NCBI RefSeq assembly: GCF_030389965.1 | Contig: NZ_CP128399.1 | Coordinates: 2,222,934 to 2,286,933, forward strand | Direction: 5' to 3' | Length of the DNA stretch: 64,000 nucleotides | Source of the DNA: Candidatus Chlorohelix allophototropha | GTDB lineage: Bacteria; Chloroflexota; Chloroflexia; Chloroheliales; Chloroheliaceae | In this document: positions 8,036 to 16,909 of the stretch, in pieces | Position numbering within the stretch: position 1 is the first letter of the stretch | How the letters are laid out: each line of letters starts with the position of its first letter | Program-made: the position numbers and the translations under genes | The notes under the pieces: generated by a model | The model's input: only the letters and a program-made list of their open reading frames with translations | What the model was told of the DNA's origin: nothing | The model's database searches: none

Positions 8036-10552
8036 CTAGTTACCCGGCAAATAGCTGAGTTGAAAGTTGCTGAAAATTGCCTGAGCACCTGTATTATTGT
8101 AACTCCCCGTGGCAAGGCCTAACCCACCTGAGCCGATGGCTTTTACTGGTTGATTATTTACTGCCCGGTTGTTAACGAAAACTTGCAACCCTTTGCTATT
8201 TGCCACTATCCGCAACAGATTTGAAGCGCTTTTTTGCCAGTTATATGCGCTATTCCAAGGCATAATTTCAACCCATGACCCACCAGTATAATGGCTGATT
8301 TGCGTCATGCCGTCGCCTGAAACGGACAGCAGATAATAGTCATCCGGGCTTTGCAACCAGAAAACCAGCCCATAGATATTTTTGCTCTCCACTAACCCTT
8401 CCGCATTCACCTCCGCCGCAAAATTCCCAACTCGGATTTTTTCAAGCGGATACGCGCTCCAACTTAGCTGGTTGGGTGCTGCTGCCATTTGATATTGTCC
8501 ATCTACATAGCGTCCCAAAGCTTGATTGGTCAACCCGGTTTGGACGCTTTTGAAATCGTCCCGAAAATCGGCTACCAAGGGGGCAGGGGTAGGTTGGGGC
8601 GTAGGACTGGCAATAGTAGTTGGAGAAATAACAACCGTTGGAGTTATTGAAGGGCGCGCTACCGTAATTTTAGCGGCAGTAGTAACCGTTAAGCCCGGAG
8701 GAGTAGGATAGCTATAATTGATCACAATACGAGTATCGGGGCTAAGATTGGGCGTGGGGGAAGGGGCAAGCGGGGCGCGACTGGTGGCGGCTGCACCGGG
8801 AATCTCTCCGGCAGTGGCACGTCCATAGCCGTAAATCAAGTCTGGTCCAGCCGGACCGAGGTCTTTAGCACGTTGTAACAAGAAAGTCGTAAGCTGGTCG
8901 GGAGTAAATGTTGGGTTTGCGCCTTTAATAACGACAGCGAGTCCCGATACTTCAGGACATGAGGCACTTGTACCGCCGAAGGTAGCAACCCCCTCTTGCT
9001 GGTAAGCCGCGCTACTAACATTGGTAGGTCCTGAAATCTCAGGCTTAAACACCCCCGTTACCAATGGTCCTTGGCTACTGTAAGAGGCTACTGTGTCTGT
9101 GCTAAATTCAACTGCGCCAACTGCCAGCGCACCTCTACTTGAAGCTGGGTCGCCGACTGACAGCGCCTGAACATAGAATTGGAATTGAAGTCGGTAAGTG
9201 AACAAATGCAGACGAAAAGGTTTGGCTGAAGCTTGTGTTCCCGGTTTCAAGCGTATTTTCAGATAGATAACTTGCCCCGGATTAAACTTAGCAGGAACCC
9301 ATTCCAATGGCTCACGAGTTCGTTGGTCGTTCTGGCTACTGTATAAAGGCTTGCCATCTTCGGATTCGGCATACAGATCAAGGTCTGTTTTGTTTTTCTC
9401 GTACCATTGTTCCCAATTCAATACAATCGGGGTGCTGTAGGGAGCGGAATATTTCGGAAGACTGACAGCAATGCGAGTTACACCCGGCAAAAATTGGTGG
9501 AAACCGTTGGAATCAGGGTTAAAATTAGCAGCGTAATGGGCTTGGGCTTCGTTTCCGGCTGAGGCAATGAACATAATCCCTTTTTCAGCGCGCAAGCGTT
9601 CAATTTTGCGATCAATAGGGCCATTACCATCGCCCGCGGTAATATTGCGCCGCACCGACATTGAAATGATTTGTACCTTTTGCTCAACCATATAATCTAT
9701 AGCTCTTGAAAGCTCTAAATCATTGCCATCCATTGCCGCAGCTATCATAGTTGCTTCAGGGGCGAGCGAATAGATTATTTCGGCAGTCCCGGTGCCATGC
9801 ACGTCATATTCGATTAAAGGGGTATTTCCCATTTCATCAGCAATATCCACAGGCTGAAAATCCGGCGGTAGGTAAGTGCCGCGCAAGTCTTTGTAATATT
9901 TAAAACCCGCGTCTATCACTCCAATACGCACGCCTTTCCCCTTAAAACCGGCGGTATGCCATTTATCAACCCCCATAACTTTGACACCTTCGTTTTTCGC
10001 ATTAAAGCCTACCTGCTGTAAAGCTTCTAACGTTTGCGGCAAGGTCTCCAGTCCGGAGGGTTGTGCTTGAAAGAGCAATTTGATTGCCGTTACACCATTA
10101 AATTGGGCTAGGTCGCGCAAAAAATCATCTTTGGTAGCGCTATTAACATAGGTGACCAGTGTTTTAACCGGAACTCTGACCAATAATTTAATCGTACCCT
10201 CAATATTATCGGCGTAAGCCACCTTACCACCCATCGCGCTAATTTTAGTAGTTACCGGTTCTTGCGCCTCTATTTTGTCCAATTCCAGTTCAAATGCGAT
10301 TTCATCCCGGGCATTAATTAAGCCCAGACCACGCGCATATTCAATTGAAGCCTGTAATTTTTGGTCACCTGTACCTTCGGTAGTGGCATACCTGACTACT
10401 ATTCCCAGCAATACCGTATCTATTTTCGACTCACTGGCGGGAGGAGTTGGAGAAGGTGTCGGTGAATTATCTGCGCCACAAGCTACCAGCAACAAGGATA
10501 ACAAGATAGAAACAATAGTAATAATACTCAGAGTATTTTTGTGATCAGGCAT
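8036..10552 (-). CDS. subtilisin-like serine protease lipoprotein with C-terminal beta-sandwich domain
   Basis: An N-terminal lipoprotein signal (hydrophobic core then LVAC) anchors this 838-residue enzyme outside the membrane. The S8 triad is complete: Asp214 (GVIDAGF), His252 (VHGTGTAE), oxyanion Asn334 (SAGNEA) and Ser529 (FGGTSASCPEV). About 115 residues are inserted between the Asn and Ser blocks, probably a beta domain. A Pro/Thr-rich spacer (about 600-660) leads to a C-terminal domain of ~170 residues of laminin-G/DUF1080-like type, related in pattern to the end of the protein at 22881. A GTG two codons earlier (10558) overlaps the GAGG ribosome site, so ATG 10552 is the better start. 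It converges with the chemoreceptor gene, 8 bases apart. Confidence 0.9.
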   Translation of the reverse strand: MPDHKNTLSIITIVSILLSLLLVACGADNSPTPSPTPPASESKIDTVLLGIVVRYATTEGTGDQKLQASIEYARGLGLINARDEIAFELELDKIEAQEPVTTKISAMGGKVAYADNIEGTIKLLVRVPVKTLVTYVNSATKDDFLRDLAQFNGVTAIKLLFQAQPSGLETLPQTLEALQQVGFNAKNEGVKVMGVDKWHTAGFKGKGVRIGVIDAGFKYYKDLRGTYLPPDFQPVDIADEMGNTPLIEYDVHGTGTAEIIYSLAPEATMIAAAMDGNDLELSRAIDYMVEQKVQIISMSVRRNITAGDGNGPIDRKIERLRAEKGIMFIASAGNEAQAHYAANFNPDSNGFHQFLPGVTRIAVSLPKYSAPYSTPIVLNWEQWYEKNKTDLDLYAESEDGKPLYSSQNDQRTREPLEWVPAKFNPGQVIYLKIRLKPGTQASAKPFRLHLFTYRLQFQFYVQALSVGDPASSRGALAVGAVEFSTDTVASYSSQGPLVTGVFKPEISGPTNVSSAAYQQEGVATFGGTSASCPEVSGLAVVIKGANPTFTPDQLTTFLLQRAKDLGPAGPDLIYGYGRATAGEIPGAAATSRAPLAPSPTPNLSPDTRIVINYSYPTPPGLTVTTAAKITVARPSITPTVVISPTTIASPTPQPTPAPLVADFRDDFKSVQTGLTNQALGRYVDGQYQMAAAPNQLSWSAYPLEKIRVGNFAAEVNAEGLVESKNIYGLVFWLQSPDDYYLLSVSGDGMTQISHYTGGSWVEIMPWNSAYNWQKSASNLLRIVANSKGLQVFVNNRAVNNQPVKAIGSGGLGLATGSYNNTGAQAIFSNFQLSYLPGN

Positions 10553-10613
10553 AATCACCTCAGTTTTTTGGAGATTGGCGAAATTTTAATTTCTGCACTA
10601 CCTTAGCACTTTC

Positions 10614-10666
10614 AATATAGCAGTATGGCTTTGACGTTTGAATATACCATTTATTGTAGTGGTATA
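10614..10666 (-). promoter_or_regulatory. probable protease promoter with upstream palindrome
   Basis: On the minus strand TTCAAA (10637-10642) and TATATT (10614-10619) are 17 bases apart. Directly upstream of the -35 lies TATACCA...TGGTATA (10643-10666), a perfect 7-base inverted repeat with a 10-base gap, which would suit an activator site. Confidence 0.5.
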
Positions 10667-10751
10667 CTCCAAAACCATTTCAATATGCCAAAAGTGCAAA
10701 GATAGTGTTTTAGTTTTATAACTTCTCAGCTATGATTTTACATCAACAAGG

Positions 10752-11711
10752 TTAGTCTAGGTTCACTCCGGTTTGTAAGCATAATGCCGCTGCCCCAATT
10801 ACTCCGGCTTTTTCACCCAGAGCGGCACGCCTTACTTCTAGCTTCTCCAAAAAGCTAAGTCGGGTTCTTCGTTCCAATTCGATTATAAGCGGTTCGAATA
10901 GCAAATCTCCCATCAGCGTAAGACCACCACCCAACACTACGCGGTCTAGGTCTAAGATAACCGCGGCGCTTGAAATTCCTCTGGCAAGGGCAAAAGCAGT
11001 GTCACGAATTAATTTCAGTGATAAGGTATCACCGCGCAAAGCTGCCTCATTAATTCGTGCACCAGTAATTTCAAGTAAGGGTAATTGCGACAGGCTGCTC
11101 TTTAACCCTCGCCGTATCGCTCTTCTTGCTCTTTCTGCCAAAGCAGTTCCAGAAGCGTAAGCGGTTAGGCAACCTCTCGAACCACAGTGACAGCGGGGAC
11201 CTTTGGTAAAGACAGGAGTATGCCCGATATGACCACCGTTCCGGTTTGCGCCATCAAAAAGCCGCCCATTTACTACCAATCCGCCTCCAATTCCGGTAGA
11301 GACAACCATTCCTAGAACGCAATTCCCGCCCCGTCCTGCCCCGAATAAAGTCTCGCCCAACGCAAAGGCTTTAGCATCGTTGTCAACCTGCACCCTCATT
11401 CCGAAGCTCTCTTTTAAACGAGCTAGAAGTGGGAAATCTCGCCATGCCGGAATCAGGAAAGGAGAAAAAAGCCCTTTCTCAAAAAGCATCGGACCACCAC
11501 AACCTGCGCCCACCGCCATAATTGGCTGGGTAAGTTGGGCATTTACTATGGCGTTGTTCGCCAACGCCACAATTGCTTCATAGAGTTGTTCACTGTTGTG
11601 TACAGTAGGGGTAGGCTGGTTAAGAAAAGATAAAAGCTCTCCTGAAGAGGATACTACACCAGCGGCTATTTTTGTACCTCCAATATCAATACCGAGAACA
11701 TGCATGCTCAA
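10752..11711 (-). CDS. ROK family sugar kinase (glucokinase-like)
   Basis: This ~319-residue cytoplasmic kinase has the ROK hallmarks: the phosphate-binding GIDIGGTKIAAG at its start, VDNDAKAFALGE, GTGIGGG-like VSTGIGGGLVV, and the zinc motif GHTPV...CHCGSRGCL. Such enzymes phosphorylate glucose, fructose or N-acylhexosamines at C6. No DNA-binding domain is present, so it is a kinase and not a repressor. The frame runs open to 11828, but conserved sequence starts at about 11705. GGGGGG at 11719-11724 sits 7 bases before TTG 11711 and 13 before ATG 11705, which favours TTG 11711. It is divergent from the sugar operon at 12201 and may share its substrate. Confidence 0.88.
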   Translation of the reverse strand: MSMHVLGIDIGGTKIAAGVVSSSGELLSFLNQPTPTVHNSEQLYEAIVALANNAIVNAQLTQPIMAVGAGCGGPMLFEKGLFSPFLIPAWRDFPLLARLKESFGMRVQVDNDAKAFALGETLFGAGRGGNCVLGMVVSTGIGGGLVVNGRLFDGANRNGGHIGHTPVFTKGPRCHCGSRGCLTAYASGTALAERARRAIRRGLKSSLSQLPLLEITGARINEAALRGDTLSLKLIRDTAFALARGISSAAVILDLDRVVLGGGLTLMGDLLFEPLIIELERRTRLSFLEKLEVRRAALGEKAGVIGAAALCLQTGVNLD

Positions 11712-11832
11712 AGTATTACCCCCCAAATAAGTATGACGATTATTTTTGCATTTTTCCACATAATAACAGAAAATCTTAGGGTGCTTTCTATAACATTTTT
11801 TCAATTTCTTTATAAAATTACAAGGCAACCTA

Positions 11833-11870
11833 TTGACTTAGTCAGTCAAATTGACTTATAATAACGTCAA
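11833..11870 (+). promoter_or_regulatory. promoter and operator of the sugar operon
   Basis: TTGACT (11833-11838) and TATAAT (11857-11862) are 18 bases apart, near-perfect sigma-70 boxes. Four half-sites overlay them: TTGAC 11833, GTCAA 11845, TTGAC 11851 and GTCAA 11866. These make two inverted repeats, one covering the -35 and one the -10. Repression by the ROK regulator encoded in the operon (16910) is a reasonable guess. Confidence 0.7.
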
Positions 11871-11941
11871 TTATTACAACAATTCTCCCAACAATTCACT
11901 AAAAATACTTTTCGCTAAAGCACAAAATTTTTGAGTCTTCA

Positions 11942-12020
11942 AAATTCATGGAGGAATTCTTTGGAGAACAACGCAGGTAAATTACAAGTATTTATTTTAT
12001 TACCCTGCGCTTTTTTGTAA
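11942..12020 (+). promoter_or_regulatory. sugar operon leader with attenuator-like hairpin and possible leader peptide
   Basis: The ~330-base leader (about 11869-12200) carries CGCAGGTAA (11972-11980) pairing with TTACCCTGCG (12000-12009, one bulged C), followed by CTTTTTTG (12010-12017). This looks like an intrinsic terminator inside the 5' UTR. A short frame overlaps it: GGAGG (11951-11955), then TTG at 11962 and 19 sense codons to TAA at 12019-12021, reading through the stem. No other + strand gene lies upstream, so the hairpin would act on the operon itself. Confidence 0.5.
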
Positions 12021-12200
12021 GCATTTTTACTTGAATCTGCCGATTTTATTTCAATTAATGGCAGGTTCGATGGTTTTTTGCTGTCTTTTGTTCTAGTGTA
12101 TCAAATCTATGCACTTGCATAATTGTCTGTATTATTCCTGTTCGAGGTACTGACTACTTTTAAGAACAGGAACAAAGCTCAAATTAAGGAGGAGCGAAGC

Positions 12201-13319
12201 ATGAGTAAACGTGAACCAGGCAAAAAGTTTTCTCGTCGCTATTTTCTGAGAGGCGCTGCCGGCGTGGCGGGCGCAGCTTTCCTTGCAGCTTGTGGTGATA
12301 ACACTGCTACTCCAGTACCCGCAACTACTGCGGCAGCAGCAACTACCGCAGCGGCGGCTACTACTAAGGCAGCAGCAACCACGGCGGCGGGAGCTACTAC
12401 GGCGGCGGCTGGCAAGAAGTACACTATTGCTCTTGTGCAAGGTGTTAAAGGCGATCCTTTCTATGTTACTATGGAAAAAGGTGCGCGTGCGAAAGCTCAG
12501 GAATTAGGGGTAGATTTGCTGGTTGATGGTCCTGCTCAGTTCGATGCAGTGTTGCAAACTCCAATCGTTGATGCTCTAATTGCCAAAGGCATCAATGCCC
12601 TAATCATTGCTGCTTGCGACAAACAAGCCATGATTGCACCTTTGAAACGCGCAAGCGATGCCGGTATCAAGGTTATTTCCGTTGATACCTTCATCGGCGA
12701 TGGCGACTATGAGAAGGGTTCGGTTACTTTCCCCATTTCTTACATCGGTTCGGATAACGTGCAAGGTGGAAAGATTGCCGGTGATGCGCTGATCAAATCA
12801 ATCGGTGGCAAAGGCAAAATCTACATCCAGAACGTCAAGCCGGGTATCAGCACTACCGACCAGCGTGAACAGGGTTGCAAGCAAGCGATTGATGCTACCA
12901 GCGGTGCAGTAACTTTAGTAGGGGTGGACTATAACGGTGATAGCGCCGCTAAATCTGCCGAGCAAACCTCCGCGTTGCTACAACGCACTCCTGACTTGGG
13001 TGGTATCTTTGGCTGCAACCTGTTCAGCGCAGAAGGCGCAGCTCAAGCAGTCAAAAACGCCAACAAGAGCGGGCAGATCAAAATCGCTAACTTCGATGCG
13101 CCCGAACAAGCGATTGCCGACCTTCGCAGCGGCGTACTTGACTTGGTTATTGCCCAAAAACCGGGTGAAATGGGCAGTACCGCAGTAGATTATGCCGTTA
13201 AAGCTCTCAATGGCGCTACGACAGGGCTGTTGAAGCGCGTTCCTACCGGCTACGTGGTAATCGACAAGACCAATGTTGATACCCCGGAAGCCCAAGCCGC
13301 AATTTACAAGAGTAACTAA
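12201..13319 (+). CDS. sugar ABC transporter substrate-binding lipoprotein
   Basis: This 372-residue protein captures a sugar outside the cell and delivers it to the permease at 13371. Residues 1-31 carry a twin-arginine motif (SRRYFLRG) and a lipobox ending in LAAC (Cys31), so it should be exported folded and lipid-anchored. An Ala/Thr-rich spacer follows (about 37-72). Then comes a periplasmic-binding-protein type 1 fold of the ribose/fructose class, starting TIALVQGVKGDPFY. ATG 12201 is chosen over the longer frame from 12123 because AGGAGG lies just upstream and the signal peptide begins there. Fructose is favoured by the downstream kinases, but ribose, xylose or inositol cannot be excluded. 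Confidence 0.92.
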   Translation: MSKREPGKKFSRRYFLRGAAGVAGAAFLAACGDNTATPVPATTAAAATTAAAATTKAAATTAAGATTAAAGKKYTIALVQGVKGDPFYVTMEKGARAKAQELGVDLLVDGPAQFDAVLQTPIVDALIAKGINALIIAACDKQAMIAPLKRASDAGIKVISVDTFIGDGDYEKGSVTFPISYIGSDNVQGGKIAGDALIKSIGGKGKIYIQNVKPGISTTDQREQGCKQAIDATSGAVTLVGVDYNGDSAAKSAEQTSALLQRTPDLGGIFGCNLFSAEGAAQAVKNANKSGQIKIANFDAPEQAIADLRSGVLDLVIAQKPGEMGSTAVDYAVKALNGATTGLLKRVPTGYVVIDKTNVDTPEAQAAIYKSN

Positions 13320-13370
13320 ATTTTTTAACATGGGTCATTTTGCTTCGTATACAAGGAGCAGGATGACCCA

Positions 13371-14480
13371 TTGAAATATAGGGCTGAAATGAAAGTAGAT
13401 CAAATAAAGCCGGCGCAAGCCACCTCCCCACAAGCGCGCAATGCTTTCCAACTGATCGGGCAGTTATGGGCATGGATATTTTTGCTAATACTGGTGGTCA
13501 TTTTCTCAGTTTTTGGTCAAGGCTTTTTCAGCCTGCTGAACTTTCAAAATATCGGCGCCAATATGGCTATCGTCTTGATAATGGCGCTCGGACAAACCTT
13601 CGTTATTATTTCAGGTGGAATTGACCTCTCAACCGGCTATGTTATGGGTCTTGCTACAGTGGTAGCCGCCGAAGCTATAAATAAGATGGGTAATAATTCC
13701 CCGTTTTGGTTGGTGGTATTGGTGGGACTTGTTGCTGGCAGCATTGCCGGACTCATTCCCGGCTTCATCAACGGCGTAATAATCGCGCGTCTGAATGTGC
13801 CGCCATTTATAGTTACACTTGGTATGATGGGTATTGCGCGTGGTGCGGGCTTTATTATTTCCGAAGGCATGCCTGTAAGCGTTCAATATCCCAACCTTGG
13901 ACAGGTCGGAAACGGTTACTTGTTTTATGTAAGCCCCGATGCCGGTATCAGTTTCTTTAATCTACATGTCGGCTTATTGGATGAGCAACGCCGCCAAGTT
14001 GTCAGCGTTCTGCCGCACCCGCTGACTTTTATGCTTATTCTTGTGTTGGCGTGCCACTGGGTATTGAGCCAAACCAAATTCGGACAACATACCTATGCAG
14101 TAGGCGGCAACAAAGAAGCCTCTCTACGTGCTGGTATTCCGGTTATGTCTCATACCATCAAAGTTTATATGGTTTCGGCTTTTCTGGCAGCTTTGGCAGG
14201 GGTGCTTTACACCTTCCGCTTTACCAATGGCGCGGCTAATGCCGGTGACTCGCTACTGTTGGATTCGATTGCCGCAGTCGTAATCGGAGGGGCGAGCTTA
14301 TTCGGTGGAGAAGGTACAATTATCGGCACGCTCATTGGAGCGTTGATCATTTCCGTCATACAGAACGGCTTAATCATACTTGGCATTAACCCATTCTGGC
14401 AGTTTGTAGCCATCGGCGTAGTGATTATTCTGGCAGTGCTGGTTGATCAAGCGCGGGCGAAATTAATGACCAGTAAATAG
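13371..14480 (+). CDS. sugar ABC transporter permease (RbsC/FrcC type)
   Basis: This 369-residue membrane subunit has 8-10 predicted helices and the family segments GQTFVIISGGIDLSTG and GGASLFGGEGTIIGTLIGAL typical of BPD_transp_2 permeases. It forms the membrane channel with the ATPase at 14497. The start is uncertain. TTG 13371 has AGGA 7 bases upstream, while ATG 13389 is in frame but has a poorer ribosome site. The ~20-residue loop after YLFYVSPDAG is longer than in E. coli RbsC. It is 51 bases after the binding-protein gene. Confidence 0.92.
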   Translation: MKYRAEMKVDQIKPAQATSPQARNAFQLIGQLWAWIFLLILVVIFSVFGQGFFSLLNFQNIGANMAIVLIMALGQTFVIISGGIDLSTGYVMGLATVVAAEAINKMGNNSPFWLVVLVGLVAGSIAGLIPGFINGVIIARLNVPPFIVTLGMMGIARGAGFIISEGMPVSVQYPNLGQVGNGYLFYVSPDAGISFFNLHVGLLDEQRRQVVSVLPHPLTFMLILVLACHWVLSQTKFGQHTYAVGGNKEASLRAGIPVMSHTIKVYMVSAFLAALAGVLYTFRFTNGAANAGDSLLLDSIAAVVIGGASLFGGEGTIIGTLIGALIISVIQNGLIILGINPFWQFVAIGVVIILAVLVDQARAKLMTSK

Positions 14481-14496
14481 GACAGAGGGATTATTT

Positions 14497-15249
14497 ATGA
14501 CAGCCGAGGCACAACCAATTTTAAAGTTAGTAAACGTATCCAAGCGCTTTGGGGGCTTGACCGCAGTAGATCAGGTCAGCTTAGAAATATTCCCCGGTGA
14601 AGTGGTAGGTTTATTAGGCGATAATGGCGCGGGTAAATCCACTCTGATTAAAATGATTTCAGGGGTGTATCGCCCAGATGGTGGGCAGATAATATATCAA
14701 GGCAAGGAAGTGCATTTTTCCACCCCACTGGAAGCACGGAGGCAAGGTATTGAAACGATTTACCAAGATTTGGCGCTTTGCGAAAACCTAGATGCTACTG
14801 ACAATATTTTTCTTGGGCGTGAGCCTATCAAACATACGCTTGGCATCTTTAATCGGGTAGATCGCAATTACATGTTGCGGGAGTCAAAGCAAGTGCTTGA
14901 CCAACTCGACATCATAATTCCAAACCTAAAGCGTCCTATTCGGCAAATGTCCGGTGGGCAACGTCAGGCAGTATCTATTGCGCGGGCGGTTTATTGGAAC
15001 GCTAAATTAATGATTATGGACGAACCAACCGCCGCGCTCGGTGTGCCGGAGCAGCGCAAAGTGCTGGAATTGGTACATACTTTGCGACAACGGGGTGTTC
15101 CGGTAATCGTAATCAGTCATAATATGCAGGATGTTTTTGCGGTAGCCGATCGGATGGTGGTTATGCGGCGTGGTACGAAAGCCGGAGAGCGCAGTGTTAC
15201 CAACACTAACCCCAACGAAATAGTCAGCCTGATGGTGGGGGCAGAGTAG
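14497..15249 (+). CDS. sugar ABC transporter ATP-binding protein, single-domain (FrcA type)
   Basis: The Walker A GDNGAGKS (near residue 42), Q-loop, signature MSGGQRQAVSIARA and Walker B LMIMDEPTAAL are intact in 250 residues. Most ribose-class importers have a double-length ATPase. A single-domain one following binding protein and permease is the FrcBCA arrangement known for fructose uptake. GAGGG lies 8 bases before the ATG, and the gene is 16 bases after the permease. Confidence 0.93.
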   Translation: MTAEAQPILKLVNVSKRFGGLTAVDQVSLEIFPGEVVGLLGDNGAGKSTLIKMISGVYRPDGGQIIYQGKEVHFSTPLEARRQGIETIYQDLALCENLDATDNIFLGREPIKHTLGIFNRVDRNYMLRESKQVLDQLDIIIPNLKRPIRQMSGGQRQAVSIARAVYWNAKLMIMDEPTAALGVPEQRKVLELVHTLRQRGVPVIVISHNMQDVFAVADRMVVMRRGTKAGERSVTNTNPNEIVSLMVGAE

Positions 15250-15254
15250 AATGT

Positions 15255-16325
15255 ATGAGCAAGTCCGGTTGTAGGGTAACTGAACTGCTTCTCGCCGATT
15301 CGATGCGCTCAATACAACTTGAAAATGAATACCTATCCACTACCATACTGGTTGATAAAGGCGCTGACATATATCGACTGGAATACAAGCCGCAGGGTAT
15401 TGATGTACTGTGGAAAAGCCCATGGGGATTAACACCCCCGAAGGGTTATTTTTCTAACTTTCGCTCAATGGATAATTGGCTAGAATTGTACGAAGGGGGT
15501 TGGCAGGTTATCTTCCCGAATGGCGGTGAAGCCTGTGACTACAAAGGTGTGGAGCTAAACTTTCATGGTGAGGCTTCGCTAGTGGCTTGGAATTATGAGA
15601 TAATAGAAGCAAGCAAAGATAGAGTAGAAGTTTATCTCTCAACTCGTCTGCGCCGTAGCCCTTTTCGGTTGGAACGCACGCTACTGCTTGAAGCGGCTAG
15701 TCCAATCTTGACCATTCGGGAGAAAATTACCAACGAAAGCGGCGAAACCCTAGAAGCTATGTGGGGGCATCATCCTGCTTACGGTGCGCCTTTTCTAGGG
15801 TCTGACTGTCGGCTCGACATCGGGGCAGTTTATCTGAAAGCGGATGACCGAGACGACACTTTTCCCAATCCCCTAACGCCCGGTGAGCGGTATCGCTGGT
15901 CTTTGGGTGAGCGCGAAGGACGCTCAACCGATTTGTCGTTAGTTCCGGGAGAACAAACGCCCCGGCACTTGTTGGCATATTTTGATGAGTTTGATTCGGG
16001 TTGGTACGGGCTTACCAATACCCGTCTCGGCTTTGGAGTCGGGTTGGTGTGGGACAGCAAGGTGTTTCCTTATGCGTGGTTTTGGCAGGAAATGCATGCT
16101 TCGAGTGGGTTCCCATGGTACAAAGAAGCTTATGTAATGGCGGTTGAGCCGTTCAGTAGCTATCCAAGCCAAGGTTTGGCAAATGTTATAAACAAAACCG
16201 GCACGCAGCAAATCTGGCAACCGCGCTCTTCGCGAGAAACCGAATTGAAAGTTCTATTTTACGAATCGACAACCGGCATAGAACGGATTGAACCGGATGG
16301 AAAAGTTTGGAAGCGCACAGGCTAA
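15255..16325 (+). CDS. aldose 1-epimerase-like (galactose mutarotase fold) protein
   Basis: This 356-residue cytoplasmic protein shows the beta-rich mutarotase pattern: LEYKPQGIDVLW, WQVIFPNGGEAC, LNFHGEASLVAW and WGHHPAYGAPF. In this family, His pairs and a late Glu interconvert sugar anomers. It is longer than GalM-type enzymes. It may act as a mutarotase for the imported sugar or be a related hexose-phosphate epimerase. It starts 5 bases after the ATPase gene with only a weak ribosome site, suggesting translational coupling. Conserved sequence begins near residue 17, so ATG 15303 is a possible alternative. Confidence 0.75.
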   Translation: MSKSGCRVTELLLADSMRSIQLENEYLSTTILVDKGADIYRLEYKPQGIDVLWKSPWGLTPPKGYFSNFRSMDNWLELYEGGWQVIFPNGGEACDYKGVELNFHGEASLVAWNYEIIEASKDRVEVYLSTRLRRSPFRLERTLLLEAASPILTIREKITNESGETLEAMWGHHPAYGAPFLGSDCRLDIGAVYLKADDRDDTFPNPLTPGERYRWSLGEREGRSTDLSLVPGEQTPRHLLAYFDEFDSGWYGLTNTRLGFGVGLVWDSKVFPYAWFWQEMHASSGFPWYKEAYVMAVEPFSSYPSQGLANVINKTGTQQIWQPRSSRETELKVLFYESTTGIERIEPDGKVWKRTG

Positions 16326-16902
16326 AAGACCTGCTACCGGGCAACCCGTTATCATTATTGTATCGGGACCACCAGCCAGCGGTAAAACTAATCTGGCATT
16401 AAAAATTGCTGAGCATTTTACCTTGCCTTATTTTAACAAGGATAGTATTAAAGAAATTCTGTTTGATAAGTTGGGTTGGAGCGATATTGCTTGGTCTCGA
16501 AAACTGAATCTTGCCAGTATGGAAATACTATATCAGATAGCCGGGGCGCAACTCGTTGCTAAATGCAATCATATTCTCGAATGCAATTTCAAACCGGAAT
16601 TTGATACATCCCGATTTCTAGATTTGCAAAAGCAATATGACTGTAAATATATTCAGATACAATGTATTGCAGATGGGGTTGTATTGTTGGAACGATTCAG
16701 GCAACGCGCGCAAGCGGGTATCCGCCATCCCGGACATGTAGATCACGAAATTGAAAGCTACCTTGAGCCGCTTCTACTAAGGGGACGGCAGGGCAATCTG
16801 GAAATTGGCGGTAGCTTGCTTGAAGTGGATACAACAGACTTTTCCAAGATAAATTATCAAGCTCTGTTCGATTTTATTTCTTCTCAGCTTGCGATAGCGT
16901 GA
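16297..16902 (+). CDS. P-loop kinase/ATPase of unknown substrate
   Basis: A Walker A loop GPPASGKT (near residue 25) begins a ~200-residue P-loop domain of the AAA_33/zeta-like small-molecule kinase type. YFNKDSIKEILF resembles the substrate-side segment and ERFRQRA the lid. Such proteins phosphorylate small molecules, but the target here is unknown. It overlaps the epimerase-like gene by 29 bases (ATG 16297; a TTG at 16288 is also in frame) and is followed 7 bases later by the ROK regulator, so it belongs to the operon. It could serve the same sugar pathway, but that is context only. Confidence 0.6.
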   Translation: MEKFGSAQAKRPATGQPVIIIVSGPPASGKTNLALKIAEHFTLPYFNKDSIKEILFDKLGWSDIAWSRKLNLASMEILYQIAGAQLVAKCNHILECNFKPEFDTSRFLDLQKQYDCKYIQIQCIADGVVLLERFRQRAQAGIRHPGHVDHEIESYLEPLLLRGRQGNLEIGGSLLEVDTTDFSKINYQALFDFISSQLAIA

Positions 16903-16909
16903 AAATCAA

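Noticed and set aside
10553-10558. GTG start two codons earlier for the S8 protease
   Set aside because: The GTG overlaps the ribosome site needed for ATG 10552.
12132-12440. Minus-strand frames rich in Ser, Arg and Cys opposite the sugar-binding lipoprotein
   Set aside because: They are antisense readings of the GC-rich Ala/Thr repeat, with no ribosome site or known domain. The same applies at 31746-32015 and 48284-48692.
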